Assembly (NCBI RefSeq): GCF_964204645.1
Contig: NC_134035.1
Location: 9,238,501 to 9,302,500, forward strand
Length of the DNA: 64,000 bases
Origin: Tubulanus polymorphus
Lineage: Eukaryota; Nemertea; Palaeonemertea; Tubulaniformes; Tubulanidae
Direction of reading: 5' to 3'
How positions within the stretch are numbered: the stretch's first letter is position 1; the number at the start of each line of letters is the position of its first letter. The translations under genes were made by a program, and so were the position numbers. This document shows, piece after piece, positions 1 to 14,600 of the stretch. The notes beneath the pieces were generated by a model, which saw only the letters and a program-made list of their open reading frames with translations, had not been told where the DNA came from and did not search any database.

Positions 1-845
1 TCCCGCGTGTTGACTAGGTAATGATGTTTTTGGAACGTCTAATGGTGCCATCGGACTCAGTCCCAGAGTCGGATTATGGATGTTGGTATCACCAGACTTC
101 CCACCATCGGAGTTTGACTTCTGGCTAGCGAAATGACAAGATGAAGAGAGCATATTATATATTAAGTCAAAATGTTTGTCAGACAGAGCCTGACCACTGT
201 GGTTTGAGAAAGCTTTAATTATCTCATAACCATCCCTATCATTAATAGTATTAACTATTATCGTGCCACAGATTTATGCCAGCTCCGTTCGTGTCTGGGT
301 TAGGTACATATACAGCCAAACCATATACCTCTTCCCCACACGATAAGTGTTTTTTGAGAACACCTGTATTTTGGAATTAGTAAAAATCAACCCCTGATAT
401 ACCACTATTGCCCCAAGTTTGCTTAAAATGAGCTGAAATTAAATAGTACATAATCATTAATCCACAAGACAAAAATTGCAACTATATCCAACTTTGATAG
501 TGGATGATGAAAAAGATGAAAGGCCAGGATGAGGGGTCTGAATCAGAAATCGAAGATACAGAGTTTAGGATGTAATTGAAGTACACAAAAGATGCTCGAG
601 ATTACAGAGTTCACGAAAACAATATAGACGATATCATCCGCTGCGACAAGAAAAATTGGGAAAGATTTTGATGGAAGGGGAAAGAACCTTGGATGAAAAA
701 TAAAATTTACACAGTTTCACGGCTTAAATCGAAGTACAACCATATAGACGCTGGTAATACATAGTTTTAACAGCTTTACATCATATTTGATCTAACCTGA
801 GAGAAAGAAGTCAGCACAGAACCTCTGGCTGATAACAGCAAAGTC

Positions 846-1478
846 CGGTTCTCAGGGTTCCAACTGGCAGCGGCAGAGTCAGAGTTCTGTAATGTGGCCT
901 CGTCCCAGCTAGTGGCGGGGTGCCAATGACACTGTGTTACTACGGAGGACCCGCAATCAGAGTAAGACGGGAAGCGACAAACAACTTCGGCTTTGGGGGA
1001 TATCCGATCTTCAAGCATCAACACCAAAAGACAACCGGCACCCAGATGAGAGAGAAAAACTGGGTGAACGGGGAGCCCAATCAGCAAGATGCCAATGGGT
1101 AGCCTTAGGCGAAGAAACCAGCTGATTCAGACTAGAATGGACCAAACTGGGGACCCAATTGAGAATTGAGCACACCACCTAAGACAACCGACACCCAGAT
1201 GACAGAGAAAAACTGGGTGAACGGGGAGCCCATCAGCAAGATGCCAATGGGTAGCCTTAGGCAATGAACCAGCAGATTCAGACTAGAATGGACCAAACTG
1301 GGGACCTAAAGATCCAACAACCCCCTCAGTCGAAGATTGCTACCGCTCCAATCTTATTCTGATCGTAGGTCCCCCGTAGTAACATCCGCATCACCAGCAC
1401 TCCGCCACTAGCTGGTAAGAGGCCACATTAGTGAACTCAGACTCTGCCGCTGCCAGTTGAAACCCTGAGATTGAGAGG
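846..1478. mobile_element. Foldback-type element with long inverted repeats and an internal direct repeat
   Basis: About 160 bp at 846-1011 is repeated inverted at 1308-1478 (left CTCAGGGTTCCAACTGGCAG, right CTGCCAGTTGAAACCCTGAG). Between them an ~85-bp segment containing AACTGGGTGAACGGGGAGCC occurs directly twice, at about 1028-1110 and 1175-1260. No transposase is seen. Confidence 0.65.
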
Positions 1479-1625
1479 GCGGGGGCGAGGGACGAATGAA
1501 ATGAAAGAAAAAAAAATGAAAAAACAAAAATAATATAGAAAAATAATGAAAAAAATAAAGATATAAAATATACCACACATTCATACGACACATATAAACA
1601 CCATTCACTCCTCTTGCACACACCA

Positions 1626-1712
1626 CGCACACAACTCCATCCACCGCACACATAACTCCATCCACCGCACACATAACTCCATCCACCGCACACATAACTC
1701 CATCCACCGCCA
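1626..1712. repeat. 21-bp minisatellite, about four copies
   Basis: Unit CCACCGCACACATAACTCCA plus T, nearly perfect, beside the foldback element. It produces a spurious repeated WSYVCGG reading frame on the minus strand. Confidence 0.8.
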
Positions 1713-1713
1713 C

Positions 1714-4700
1714 CGGCGCCACGCCACCACTCCGAAAAACACCGCGCCACAAGATCGCCAGGAAAAACAGCAAAAGCTGAAGAGCTCGAGAGAACGCCAT
1801 CTGATCGTGTCAAAGACTAGTACTCGATTGAACGATTGTGGAGAAATTCCGCAGTATTACAGTATCAAATGCAAACATAAATGTAGATATTTTATTGAAC
1901 GGAATTGATTTTTCAGTTCACGTCAGTTGAAAACCCGTTTTGATCGATGTTTTAATGTTTATTTTAAATACAAATTAGATTTAAGACCTAGGATTATTGA
2001 CTAATATCTAATTGTGAGGGTAGAATAAAAGGATCGCGGATAAATTTCCTGCTCGCATGCCACAGCTCTGTCAAATCTCAATCGTCCAGTGCTGCCCCTA
2101 AATACTGTGGCGAATACATAAACTAATCGATTAATATACTCTACCCGTATTTGTACATGAGGCCTACCGTTTACTTATCTTGCTTAGTTTACGTCGTTCG
2201 TGTCTTGTGGTATTCCAAGACTATAAATCATATTGGATCCATTTTCAGGGGTAGAGCTAGATAATTAAATGATAATTATCCGAACAGTAGATTGTTCTAT
2301 TTTTTCTCCACGTCAAAGTTAATAGTTTAAAAATTCAAAATACAAATTATGTTCAAATTCAGATTTCACAAACAACAACTCGTTGGCCCACTGAAAGATA
2401 GCAGCGAAACAATCTTCGGGTAATAAATGTTAGAAAGAATTAGGTTATCCTCTCAGGGCCTGGTTAATTGCGTTACCGTACGGTAATGAAAAAAGTAAGC
2501 AAAGAAGGTAGGCCTGGACCGTGTAGGCTTACATTATCCAACTACAAAAGCCTTGACGCAACATAAACAAAATCGAAAAGGAAAATATCAAAAGTGCAGG
2601 ATATCAAATGCCTGAAGTAGCTTGGGCTTGAAGCTAATTACACCACGAGGGCAGATCTAGGCAAATATATCCGAATTTCAATTGCTAGACTTAATAGAGT
2701 GTGGTCGAATGAGAGAGTATAGCATCTCAGAGAATGTCTAGAAGTTCAAATCACACTGCGTAGATTTGTTCACGTCAAGATTCATATAAAACTCAAACAG
2801 TGCCATAAAATGAGCACCTGAAGTCTACATCAAGGACGGGTGGCCATTTTATCAGAATCATGGGAAGAAATCCGTTGAGGAAGCGTCGATGGATAAAAGC
2901 AAACACATCTGATTTTAAAAAAAACATGTTTTGAACATTAGTTTCCATAATATTGAATGTATGCCTGTTTCAATATTTCTCTTTAAAAAACCAACACCGA
3001 CCCTGAAAGATATATACTCCAATGAGGTTGGTTTGGAATTTGTGGTAAACTATTGGAGATTTGGCTGTGGAAGGTATATATGAATCACATTATGTTTCAT
3101 GCAGTAGCATGTCGTAATACATTGACGCGATTGTGTGCTTATAGATTTCACATGGTCACAGTCGAATGATCGTCGGTGGTTCTCGGGGAATTTACTATAT
3201 GCCAGTTCAATTGAGTCAATTCACGCTCGTAACACAAACTAAGTCCCGTACTAACGTGCGGTCAGCCCTATGGGCCCTGGTTGTTAACTATTAAGATTTT
3301 TGATGACGCGGTCTTTCGTCTTAGACTGTTGTTTGGTCATTGTTCGGAAGGTTGACCAAATTTCATCTGGGTTTGCATGCAGACTTTTCGAATTTGTCTA
3401 TACCCAGGCTTTCTTAGCGTTTTGAATGCTTAATTGGTGGTTTCCTCAGCAGACTTTAAGGCAAGGAGATTGTCGATGGAGTTTCTTAGTATCAATAGAC
3501 AGATTTTAATTCATAAAAATTCTTATTCAATTGAGTGGAGACATATTAGGCTTTTTAGATTACTTGCAGCATGGACCCTCTGGAAATTCCGCCAACAACT
3601 TCATTGCGCTTACCACTCATAATTTGAAAAACCCAAATTTCTTTCTTTAATTTTGATACTGGATTAAACGGTGTCATTATGTAAATCTAGGAACTAGTCC
3701 ATATTAAGAATTTCGTTTCTTGCTTTCAGTCTTAAAATGATAGTATCTGTTTTTTCTTTAAAATATTTTAATGGTGTTCATGTAAATGTTTGTTTATGGA
3801 TAAGATTGGTAAGGGAAAAAATTTATTTGAGCCTTTCTTTTCGAAGACAGAATAGGTACTCAAGCAAGCAAGGAAAGCTAGCAAACAATAAGCATTTGGC
3901 AACTGGCAACTAGCAACTGGCAATGTCGTCTCAGGGCTTCCATAATTTACTCGGATTTTGACTAAGTAGTGCAGTGTACCAAAAATCTGAAATTCTCTGT
4001 CAACATGGTACAACTTGCGGTTCAGACTGAATGGAAGATTGTTTGAATGAACCGGAACCGAATTTCCCAATAATGTACCTCGATTCAAACAAAAAATTCT
4101 GTGAACTCGACCGCCGATCACACAACTATATCTGTACTTCGACTTCCGATTTCAAAATCAAGGCCCATTTCGCTCAATAAAAAAAATCAAACTAAATTTA
4201 CCAGCCGAATAAATAACAGGGACAATCCCTATTTCAAGATCAAAATCTGACAGTTAGAGCGGCGGGGGGGGGGGGGCCAGACTATAGAAAATACTACTCA
4301 TAAACTACAAAAATAAATCATGAAACTATACTGCCATCTTTTTTCTCAATAAACAATAAATCTATGATGCTATCTGCTAATTGGAATTAACCATTTTTTC
4401 CTGTAATATCAAAAGGCGGCCACTCTAACGTTCTTGAATCCTCAATTTAGAAAAAAAAACAAAATTGAATAGTGTGTGGAAGAAAACAACTGCAGTTGAT
4501 TTAAAAAAGTCTACTTTAAATTGCAGGCAAAAGAATCGACATTTTCTCTCGTTTTCACCCTCGATATGCCTGAAGTCCCCTTGGCAAATTTAAAAAAAAA
4601 ATCCTGCAGCAGCATTGCCAGGACCCCGAACTAAAACTATATGTACACACATACACAACTTATAGTCCACCCCCAATCAAAATCAAACCCCCAAAGACTG

Positions 4701-6292
4701 GCTGACTACGGGCCTACAAATCGAACCTCCAGAAGCAAATAAACCCAGAGTTTACCTAGCAGTGGGAACAGAAGGAATACCCAAAACAAAGAATAAATGG
4801 CACAAAATGATTCTATTTGTTTTTTATTTTTTATATAGTATATCATCCTTCCCAGGAAAAAGGTTATATACGTAATGATGATAATAGCAATCATATATTT
4901 CAGATACATAGTATATATAGATTCTTCATATAAAACCTGTGTGTGAACTGTATTTACAATGTATAATCTATTGATATGCTTACGATATTAAATTAATATG
5001 CAAATCAATATGCAAATTAGTTTGTACACTTTTCATTTATTTTTGTCGGCGAAACAAGAATAGGTACGGTACAAAATAAAGCAACTGAAGCCTAAATAAT
5101 AAATATTAGATCGAATATATATTAAGATAAATTGACTAGGGCTAAGCCCGCGAGATGATGCATAAGGAACATAGATCCAAATGATTGGAAGTTCTGAAAA
5201 AAATGTAAAAAAGATTGCACAGAATGATCTCAACTACTAGGTTAGAGATGCGGACCCATTGCTTGAAGACCTCGAATAGTATTGACTGTAATTATAATAT
5301 GGTGGTACGATTTAATGAATCAAACGTGTTTCAAATTGAAGAAGTTATGCTCGCAAATTGTCAGAGGAGCAATGGGACCTGGCTGGAATTCAGAATGAAT
5401 CACATTATTATTCAAAACGATCGAATATTAATCGGACGAAAGTAATATCGACGAAACTCCTATTTTCCTCGACACGAAAAATTAATTTCGAATCCTATCT
5501 TTTGTCTTAAAAGAACCGTAAAAAATACGCGACCATCGACAAGTTCCTGCTCGTACTTAAAAAAAGAATTACGATTAAAATAAGACAAAAATATTTTTCC
5601 AAGACGGCGGATGGTGAATGATGTAACGATATAACTAATAAATAGTAAAACAAAGAGGAATTTCATCCGCAGTTTTTGAGCAATTCGCTTCATTCTTATT
5701 CTGCACGTCGTGAAAAAATGATCCTTTGAACCAGTTAAACTAGTGCGATGTGATATGTTTACGATATTCAAATCAATGATATGTTTAAGTAGTAACTCGT
5801 AACGCGGTTGAATAAATGAAATCGACGTATAACTAACTTGTTTAGAGCGTTTGGTTATTACTGAAAATGAATGAGTCTAGCGGAACGAAAACGTAATTTT
5901 CAATGTCGGACACGATTCTGTACATTATCGGTTGTTTTACCGTATGTAAATATAAAAAAGCTCTATCTACATTGAATTCTCTCAAGAGTTACCCACAAAA
6001 CGTCCGGTCTTTTCAACGATAGAAAACCGCGCAACGCATCGAATCAGAGTTGTTATTTTCGAATTGATTTAAAATATTCATGTCACATTTGAAAGACGCA
6101 TGAATCTGTGAGTATCAATAATCTGCAGTGCTCGAACACCCCTTTTAATTCCATTCCATTCTAATAAGAAGAAGATCGCTTTTTGAAAGTGCCGATAGAA
6201 TGTCTGATGTTCGTTGGAATTGGATAGGAACGATTACAAGTTGGATGAATGACAATTAAGTATGACTGAGGGGTGCAGGCTCCAGATTGATA
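1714..6292. other. Intergenic, no gene recognised
   Basis: AT-rich sequence without exon-like codon pattern on either strand. It holds a G14 run at about 4264-4277 and short GGCAACTAGCAACTGGCAA repeats near 3900. Reading frames here are short and unlike known proteins. Confidence 0.6.
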
Positions 6293-6466
6293 CAGTGAAA
6301 CCTCATTACAACGAAACCTCGGAAGACCAAAAATGTGTTCATTGTAAATGATACTTCGTTATGTCTAATAAGCAATTATCAAAATCTTCATTTTTGGGAC
6401 GAAATTCTAGGTTTGTTATGACCAATAGGTTTTAACATCCTAAGTCGTTATAACGAGGTTCCACTG
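6293..6466. mobile_element. Tc1/mariner-pogo (Tigger)-like MITE, 174 bp
   Basis: Flanked by TA on both sides. Left CAGTGAAACCTCATTACAAC, right GTTATAACGAGGTTCCACTG: inverted ends of the widespread CAGTGGAACCTCGTTATAAC type. No coding capacity. Confidence 0.7.
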
Positions 6467-8517
6467 TACTCGCATCAAGCCAGGATCGGTCGGTATCAGA
6501 AAAGTCTTTGATTCGATTCGCGAATGCAGTTTCTACGATACAGTTTTTAAAAAGACTGGAGTATTAAAAATAGAAAAAAAAAACAAAACTCAAACCGCTA
6601 ACGATAAATACACATAATAAGTTACGAAAATTCTAAATATTAAAACGTATTTTTCCGTTTCTACCTGATTCATATATATATATATATATATATATACAAG
6701 TAACCTACAATAACTAGAATTAATGTATTATTGCGTAAGCACCAAGATTTTTATTCCAATTGCAATGTATATTCAACGGAGCATTTTGGATTCCTAACAA
6801 CCTCGAATGAGAGGAAGAACCAAATTCCACAGTTTTTAGATTTTAAAGTCCAAATCAGTTCATTTTCAATTATTTTGACGCTACAGTCATATCTAACTCA
6901 AAACGGTGCAATTGGGCGATTATTATTCTGAAAAAATTTCAATCTCCTTATTCTTAATTCTAAAATGTTTTCAAAACTAAATGATTGAATAACTTCCATT
7001 AAGATGCCAAAATTCTCTGTAATTTTTTCAGAAATGGCATCTCATAGCTATGACCCATTAACTGTTTTGAGGTCCGATGCTCGACTCCAAAAAACATACA
7101 CACAATCAAATAAAATGGACGTTTAAAAACAAGATCAGCAATAATTCGGCTTCGAACTGGCACAAAACTAATCACAATCAATCATAATAGTGTGCCTTAC
7201 ACTTTTACATTAAAAAATTCATGAGTTCAAATCCTTCAAATTCATCGTGTAAGTATTGCCGTACGCAACATATGCAAGAAGAATCGAACCTATGATTCAT
7301 TGAATAGTTCACCAGAAAAGGCATTGCTGGATGACTTTTTTCTGGAGGAGAATTTTATTTCAAATTTCCAATCATTCATTATCGTCTAGAATTCGATCCA
7401 GAATTCGGAATATTCCAGAAAATCGTAACAGTTCTCATCAATATTGCGCACTAACATTTACAAAAAAATCCTCGCGCACAGACTCTGGCTTTCACGTATA
7501 ATTCAATAGAAATATAAATGACCGACGGCCTATCAGCACAGGTTCGTGCAATTCTTATAACGGCGTTTACATCTTTGAAATATATTACAATCGTATTTAT
7601 CAAAAACGCATGGCAATGACTTGGCTTAGATTTACATAACGGAATACGATGATTTCATACGAAAGAACGCGCGCGCAAAAATTACAGCACGCATCAGCAC
7701 AAATACGACGACATTCACTACCTCAACGGTTTAATTGAGATACGCTTTGTCCATCGTCAATAAGCACAGATATATCCCACGACAGTATCGTTAACATAAT
7801 AACACTCGATAATTTCATTTTCGTTCACGTATAATTAGAAGGTCAATCCGTATACTCTGAAATTAGAGGTCCACGCGTCGCCTACAAATCACTAATCAAT
7901 CTACTGACCGAAAACACCTATCAGTAAGGGTTGGGCTGCAGATTACGTCTGAAAACGGTAAAAAACTTCAGTTTCTATCACAAAACAATGACGCACGGAC
8001 ACATTCGACGCACACGATTTACAGAAATCCACATTTGCTATCGTCATAAGCTCGTCGCTTCGAGTCGCGAATTCATAACCGTCTTCGTCGCAGTAGATAT
8101 CATCGCATTTTCGACCGAACGATTCCGCTTGCGAGGTTTGGTTAACGATTCCGCGTCGTCAGGAAAAACGACACAGCAGAACGTTCTAATTACACATAAG
8201 CAGCAGCGGCAGCAGTAGTTACGGTATCGTAAAAGTACGTTATCAGTACGTTCGGTTTTTGAGAGAAAAATAATCGTATCGTAAATAAAAAAACTCTTTT
8301 TTGGCCCGATTTACAAAACTTCGTCGTTACGAATTATATATATACGAACTCGACACTACGCGTATGTACTTATCCTATACACAGAGAGCACAGATATGCG
8401 GTCAGTATCTAACTACGAAGTCTGAATACCTTCTTGTTATTATTCGCGATCCGCGTAGAATTACGAACTACTTTGTATATATATATATGTATTTATAATC
8501 GACGTTGGCGTTTGCGA
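6467..8517 (-). other. Probable 3' UTR and downstream flank of the delta-catenin gene
   Basis: No coding exon is seen here. On the minus strand AATAAA occurs at 7354-7359 and ATTAAA near 7730, either of which could be the poly(A) signal; I cannot tell which is used. TA microsatellites lie at about 6674-6699 and 8477-8490. The UTR extent is inferred only. Confidence 0.35.
6674..6699. repeat. (TA)n microsatellite
   Basis: About 13 TA units. A similar run lies in the catenin intron at about 13481-13496. Confidence 0.8.
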
Positions 8518-8643
8518 TCATACCCACGAGTCGGCGCCACCGTCTTCGGGACCGTTCGCGAGTATCATACGATCCGGGTTTCGTTTACTCTTGTTCACGC
8601 GCGCGTACAGCGGTTCGTTCGGATTGGACTGAGGATAACTGGC
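8518..8643 (-). CDS. CTNND: Delta-catenin exon 22, last coding exon, PDZ-ligand end DSWV
   Basis: Reads [20 protein letters not shown] and ends [11 protein letters not shown] then TGA at 8518-8520. DSWV is the class I PDZ ligand at the C-terminus of delta-catenin, ARVCF and p0071. It is absent from vertebrate p120. Acceptor ttgcag. Confidence 0.95.
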   Translation of the reverse strand, partial: ASYPQSNPNEPLYARVNKSKRNPDRMILANGPEDGGADSWV

Positions 8644-11600
8644 CTGCAACGAAATTTCAAAAAGTTCAATGAGAAAATTAAGCATTGTTCGAAATTGAAA
8701 AATATATTTCTCCGGGTGACACCACTTTCTGACCGCTTAAAAATCACCAGAGTTTTCCCTGAATTTTCTCATTGACACAAAATTCCCCGTGTGATTCAGA
8801 GGGATTTCTAGGTTTAAAATTTTTTAATCCATTCATTTTTCATTGAATCACATATTGGTAAAGGCCATGCGGTCAGTAGCATTCCCTCAATCCAAATTCC
8901 CTCAATTTTCAAGGTTTTTGATAAAAATTGTCAAATTCCTGAGTTTTCCCTGATTTTTTTTCTAGATCTTTATGATTCCCTGAGTTTTCCTGGTTTTCCA
9001 GGTCAGCAGTGGCGCCACCCCGCTTCTCAAAATGAATTACACACTTACAGGAGCATGATTAGGATAGACAGATACGCCCCCTGGCGGTCGATAGCCTTCG
9101 TCGAGCGCTTGTTGACGAGTTTCTTCAAATGTGGCGTACGGACGCATGTCATTCATTTGTATATCTTCACCCTGAAAAAAATGAGGTATCTTCCATGAAT
9201 TCGATGTATTCATTGAAAGTCACAATGGCAGGAGGGACACCATTTTTTTCTAAATCTGTATTACGAAGGGGGGCAAAATTAATCAAATAAATCTTATTTC
9301 ACCTGGTATGCACAAAATGCTTTTAAACTTATTAAGTGAAGGGTGGAAGAATTTCAAGGATATTTTGACTAAGGGAAAATTTGTCTTTTGTGGTGCATAT
9401 TCAGAGATGAGCACCAGGGAGAGGTAATATTGCAAACCAATTATAACAGATGCCAAAATGATTCTTTAAAAGATTCTTTACAGAAAACTCTTAAAGATTT
9501 TGAGTGTCATCTAAACATTTTTGTCGATCATGTCATTACACGCATCAACCAAGCATTTCGGATATAATCATATGTCCTCGATATTATTTCGTTTGCATGT
9601 CATCCAATAGATGTCGCTGCTCAGCATTCAAACCAAACACGGCAGCTCCGCAGAAGGTGGAATGATAACTAGAGCTTTTGGAAATCGTGAATTTTTTGTG
9701 CAATCTATGGAAACACTGGGACGATGAACTCCTGAAACTGTAAAGTCGGTGTTATACTTACCAGTCTATCGTTATAAGGATCGTAGCGTTGTTGCTCGTT
9801 TCGGTACCGATCGTCATGCCCCTCGTAGGCGCCGTTATCGCGAGCGTACGGCTGAGCGCGCGGGTCAAAACGATCGTCCATTAGAATACTGTGTCGTTCG
9901 TTCGTCGTCGTATGTCCGTACGGGTCGTCGCGTCCGAAACTCTCGTTCAGACGGGGGTCGTAGTGGTCACCGGGTCCGAGGTTATAGTTGCCGCCGCGAT
10001 CGACCTCGTCGCGTCCGGCGTCGTATTGCGGATTACGACGACTGTACGGATCTGCGTTATATTGATCTTCCGGACGAATCGTAGGAACCGTCGTCGTGCC
10101 GACGTGGTTGTTATACTCGGGAGGAAGCGTGCTGTAATTCGACGGAACTGAAAAGTGAACGTAACGACAACAATTACATCAATCCTTCACCAACAAAACT
10201 ATCTGGAATTTGAGTTCGAAGCAATATTTTCAAAGAAAAAACTCTCATTCATGAATCAGAGAGTAATGACGTCTAGACTCAATTCTATGAGACATATTAA
10301 CTACTCACATTTTTTTTCTTCATAATTGTGAGATTTTTGTCCTAATGAATCATTATTCTATAAGCAATGAATGCTTATAGAAGCGACAGTCGCTTCTGTC
10401 TATGAAAACCAATAAACCAAGATGTCTCCAGGCCATGGAGCCAGTTGCTTTTTTGAGACTTAGAATGAAGCTTAGTCTTAATCAATAGCCAATCAAGGCC
10501 CAGTTAGACAGAAGGGCTTACCAAAATTCCATATATTCATCCCGAATTAAGACAAAAGTGATTACAAATTTCAAATCTAATCGACCAACTTGCCTCTACG
10601 CGATAGATTCGAATGTATCTCACTAACCGGTCAGTAAAACTGAAAGACTCTTTTAACACTTACACGAAGATTGCTGATCTTGTTTGTTGCGTTGAATCGG
10701 TTGCATCGTTTTTGTGTTATAATCGTTCGAACCACCTCCTTGAGTTTGCTTCGGTCGGAACAACGTACTGTTACCATCCAACTGTTTACCTTGAGCATTT
10801 CTATCATGAAAATGAAACAAGAATGTGAACTGTTGAGCAGTAAGGCAAATATTTGGGAAATTCTTCACGCAAAATAATGCCTTTAAACATCCTGAAATTT
10901 GTCAGTTCATACCAAGTTTCTCATTTTGCCACCCATTTGAGGATTTACCCTCTAGAGGTTACTTTGATACCTGGTTTATCTCAGGTGGCCACTTTCGACC
11001 AATTTACGAATTACCCGATTTTTACCATGTTATAACAGAAAATTCCCCGCGTAAAGTCGAGAAATTTCTTGGTAAAAAATATTACAATTCATTCATTTTT
11101 AATTGAATCGTGTACTGATAAAAAACACATGGTCAATAGCATTATCCAAATTATCAGGTAAAGTTAGTCAAATCTCCTGAGTACTCCCCGATTTTTCCTA
11201 GATTTTTCTAATTTCCTAGAGTTTTCCAGGTTTATATAATATAATATAATATAATATAATATTAGCGGTTACGTACTTGGGAGCCATTGTTTTCGTGATG
11301 AAATGTTGTTCTTTGAAGCCTCGTCGTTTGTATTCAGGATGCAAGGCTTTGAACTGCCACATCGCGAACAAAACCGTCGACGCGAACTTCACGACTTTAG
11401 CGTTGAATTTATTCCGCGAACGCGTTATATTCACCAGTTTCTGTACGCCATTCTCCTCCAACAGTGATCTGAAATAGAACAAATTCATTTTCTTAGCATG
11501 TTTGCAGCTGCCACTTTCCAACCATTTCTAAATTCCCTGATTTCTCCATGTTATAACACAAAATTGTATAAACATGAATGAATCTGCCGCAGAAAACTAT

Positions 11601-14600
11601 AGGTTTGAAATGTTAAAGTTCACTCTTTTTTCGCATGAATCTGAATTTCCTGAATTTTCCAGGTTTTTCAGATTTTTTTTCTCGATTTGTCTGATTCCCT
11701 GAATTTTCCAGGTCTGTGTTTCTGCCCAGGCACAACTACAAGTTACCGGTATCTCATAGTCGGCAGTAGAGCTATTACAAAGTCAGCCGTTGTTTAAATT
11801 GACCAATGGGCATTGAGAATGAAGCAGAGTTTGTACACTATGCCAGGAACAAACTACGTCATTCCCGATTGGCAGATTGCATACATGAAACAGTGAATAA
11901 GAAGGATCAGCTACGGAAATATGTCCTCATTATCTCTTTAACTCTATTCTAACTATAGTTACGATACTTACTGGCAGAAATCAGGGTTTTTACGCACGAC
12001 CTCGTAAAGGGTAGCGAGTACGGCTGCTATCGTATCGTCGGATGGAGGGTATTCTACTTGTCCAATCGGTAGTTTAGAAACCAATTGTCGCATCGCGTAT
12101 TTACCTTTAGAAGAGAGTTATGAACCATATATCAGTTATAACGAACACGACTCAAAACTTAAGATTATCATTAGTTCGCAATAAAACCTCATTTTCAATG
12201 AAATCCCCTATTAATTTTCGATGTAAGAATTGCTTTTTTTCAAAATCTTAAATAGTGATTGACCCTGTTATTGTTTGGTAGATGGGGCTTGGCCTTAAAA
12301 CAAACTACACCTGCCAGAAGTGACACACAGAGTTTGATCAATTTTTATCAGCTTCAAGCAACTAGACCAAGTTGCAAGAATATGTTTTCATATCATAAGA
12401 TCTTAAATCGTTAGGTTGGTTATAGACTGATCTTGAATCTAAGCAGTGACCGTGCAAGAATTCATAATTTTTTCGGGTTTTGAAGTATCACCATTATAAA
12501 GCTCCAGAAATGAGTAAAAAATATAAACTGCAGATTCAAAGAATATTTGATAAGAAATGCAAAGAGATATTGATCACTCACCGATAAGTTCTTTATTACG
12601 CTCGTCAATAGCTAGATTACGTAACGCAGTAGCAGCTGCGCACACCACGCGATCAGCTTCTATTGTTAACAGTTCTACGATAATCGGTAATCCTTTCTCT
12701 TTACGCACGGCTGCTCGAATATCAACGGACGGCTGCAAAAAATTGAAAAACAAATTGATCATTACTTTTCAGAACTGTTCTTAATTCTCGTACTGGATGA
12801 AATCTTGGAACCAATTGATGTCATGACTTGAAGTGGTTTTAAATCTTAAGAATGGTCTTAACCCTTTCAGTGCTAACTAATTAATGGCCAAAAGTGCTCG
12901 AGATTATTTCAAAATTTAACAAAATTTCATCCAAGTGTGTTGAATAATGGGCATTCCGTTTCAATGCATCTACACCTCAGCGCGGCGTATCGTTAGTTAC
13001 TAATATTTCACTACGTTTGACAGGTGCTTCCATCTTTCAATAGAGGTAAAAATTAATTACTAATAACATCAATACACTGCGATGCATGCACTAGCAAAAG
13101 TCAATCACCAGTTTATACACCGCACAGTGGTGTAGACACACTGAAAGGGTTTAGTTGTTAGATTAGCTATAGAACATAAACCACGCCTGTGGAGCCGACC
13201 CCAGATATCTTACCGTCCAGTCGCCGGCCGAGAGGTTCTGTATGGCGCCAGCTGCCGCTTCTAACGTCTCCGGATTCGAACAATCCGACAACAATGGAAG
13301 ATAAATATACACTACGTTCGGTTGCCACAGCAATTCCATTCCCTTTATCGGTTCGGTGCGCGGCCGATTCGGGTCGAATTGACGACCGCTGAAAATGAAT
13401 GAAGATTGTCCCGATCAAACTTAGTTTATTTTCAATTAATTGACCTTCATAGCTTAATTAAGGCGCACGGACAATAATATATATATATATATATACATAG
13501 ATTCCCTTCCCCGTAAAAGTGCTACCTTTGATAACCACTATCTGACCTATTTCTGTGGTCTATCGTGGCCGGATCTTTTTCTTTTTTCTTCTTGCTTCCA
13601 CCGAAACAACCACTTTTTCCTGAAATAATGAAACATAATGAAACGTGAAAAACGTTTACAATATCTACATAATTCATTGAATCAAAACTATTTTCAGGGT
13701 CCCTATAAATGAGTCATTCCTGGATATAAGGAGTTTTTAGGTAATTTTAAAGGAGAACAATTCAAATTTCAAAAGGAAGCATCTGCATCACTTTCCGATC
13801 TCAATTACAGTAGGCTCATCCTGAATCGGTAATGTTTATCTCGGTAAACCATTAATTCGATGGTTTTGTAAGCAAATTTTCATCCTTTACACACTAAACT
13901 CTGTTTTTAATTTGGTAACCACCTAATAGAGTAACAGGAAGATCCAGGCACTAAACCAAAAACACAGAAATTAACATGAATGTATCAGGTATCATTTTGA
14001 AACTACAGACCGATATAAACGCGAACGTACCTTCTTTAGGCTGTTGCGTTTTTTGTTGAGGTTGACGTTTACGGAAATAATCCGGATCGGCGACTTCTTG
14101 ACACCCGTAGCATAGATTACGCAATATACACACGATATTCTCCACCGATTTATTATCGATGTCGTTTTTACCGATCGCCTGTTGAATGATCAACATTAAA
14201 CTGTCGGGTAAACCTTCGCATTCTCGCAGCTTCTTTCGCGCGTAGTCACCGTCAGAGCTCACGTTACTGCAATCGTATAAAACAAAATTCAATGAAGAGA
14301 TGAGAGCGAATCGGAGAATGGAATTAACCCTTTAACAGGGTGGCCACTTTCGCCAATTTAGAAAAATACCCTGGGGCTGGATGTATAGACTGGTATTGCC
14401 TTTAACCCTGTTGAAAATGGAATGAGTTAGCCCCCGGGTTAAAGTAAATACCAGTCTATAAAACTGGATGGAATAACCCTTTAACAGGGTGGCCACTTTC
14501 CCCAATTTACAAATACCCTGAGGCCAGTTGCACAGTCGTGACTTAAGTCCAAAAGTGGTCTTAAATTTGTTAGATTGGCTATTGGACTCAGTTGGTCTTA

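Noticed and set aside
1391-1813. 140-aa minus-strand frame with repeated GGWSYVC
   Set aside because: Produced by the 21-bp minisatellite and the right arm of the foldback element; two overlapping frames are open for the same reason.
9749-10151. Plus-strand frames rich in Arg and Val
   Set aside because: Antisense shadows of CpG-rich exon 20 of the catenin gene.
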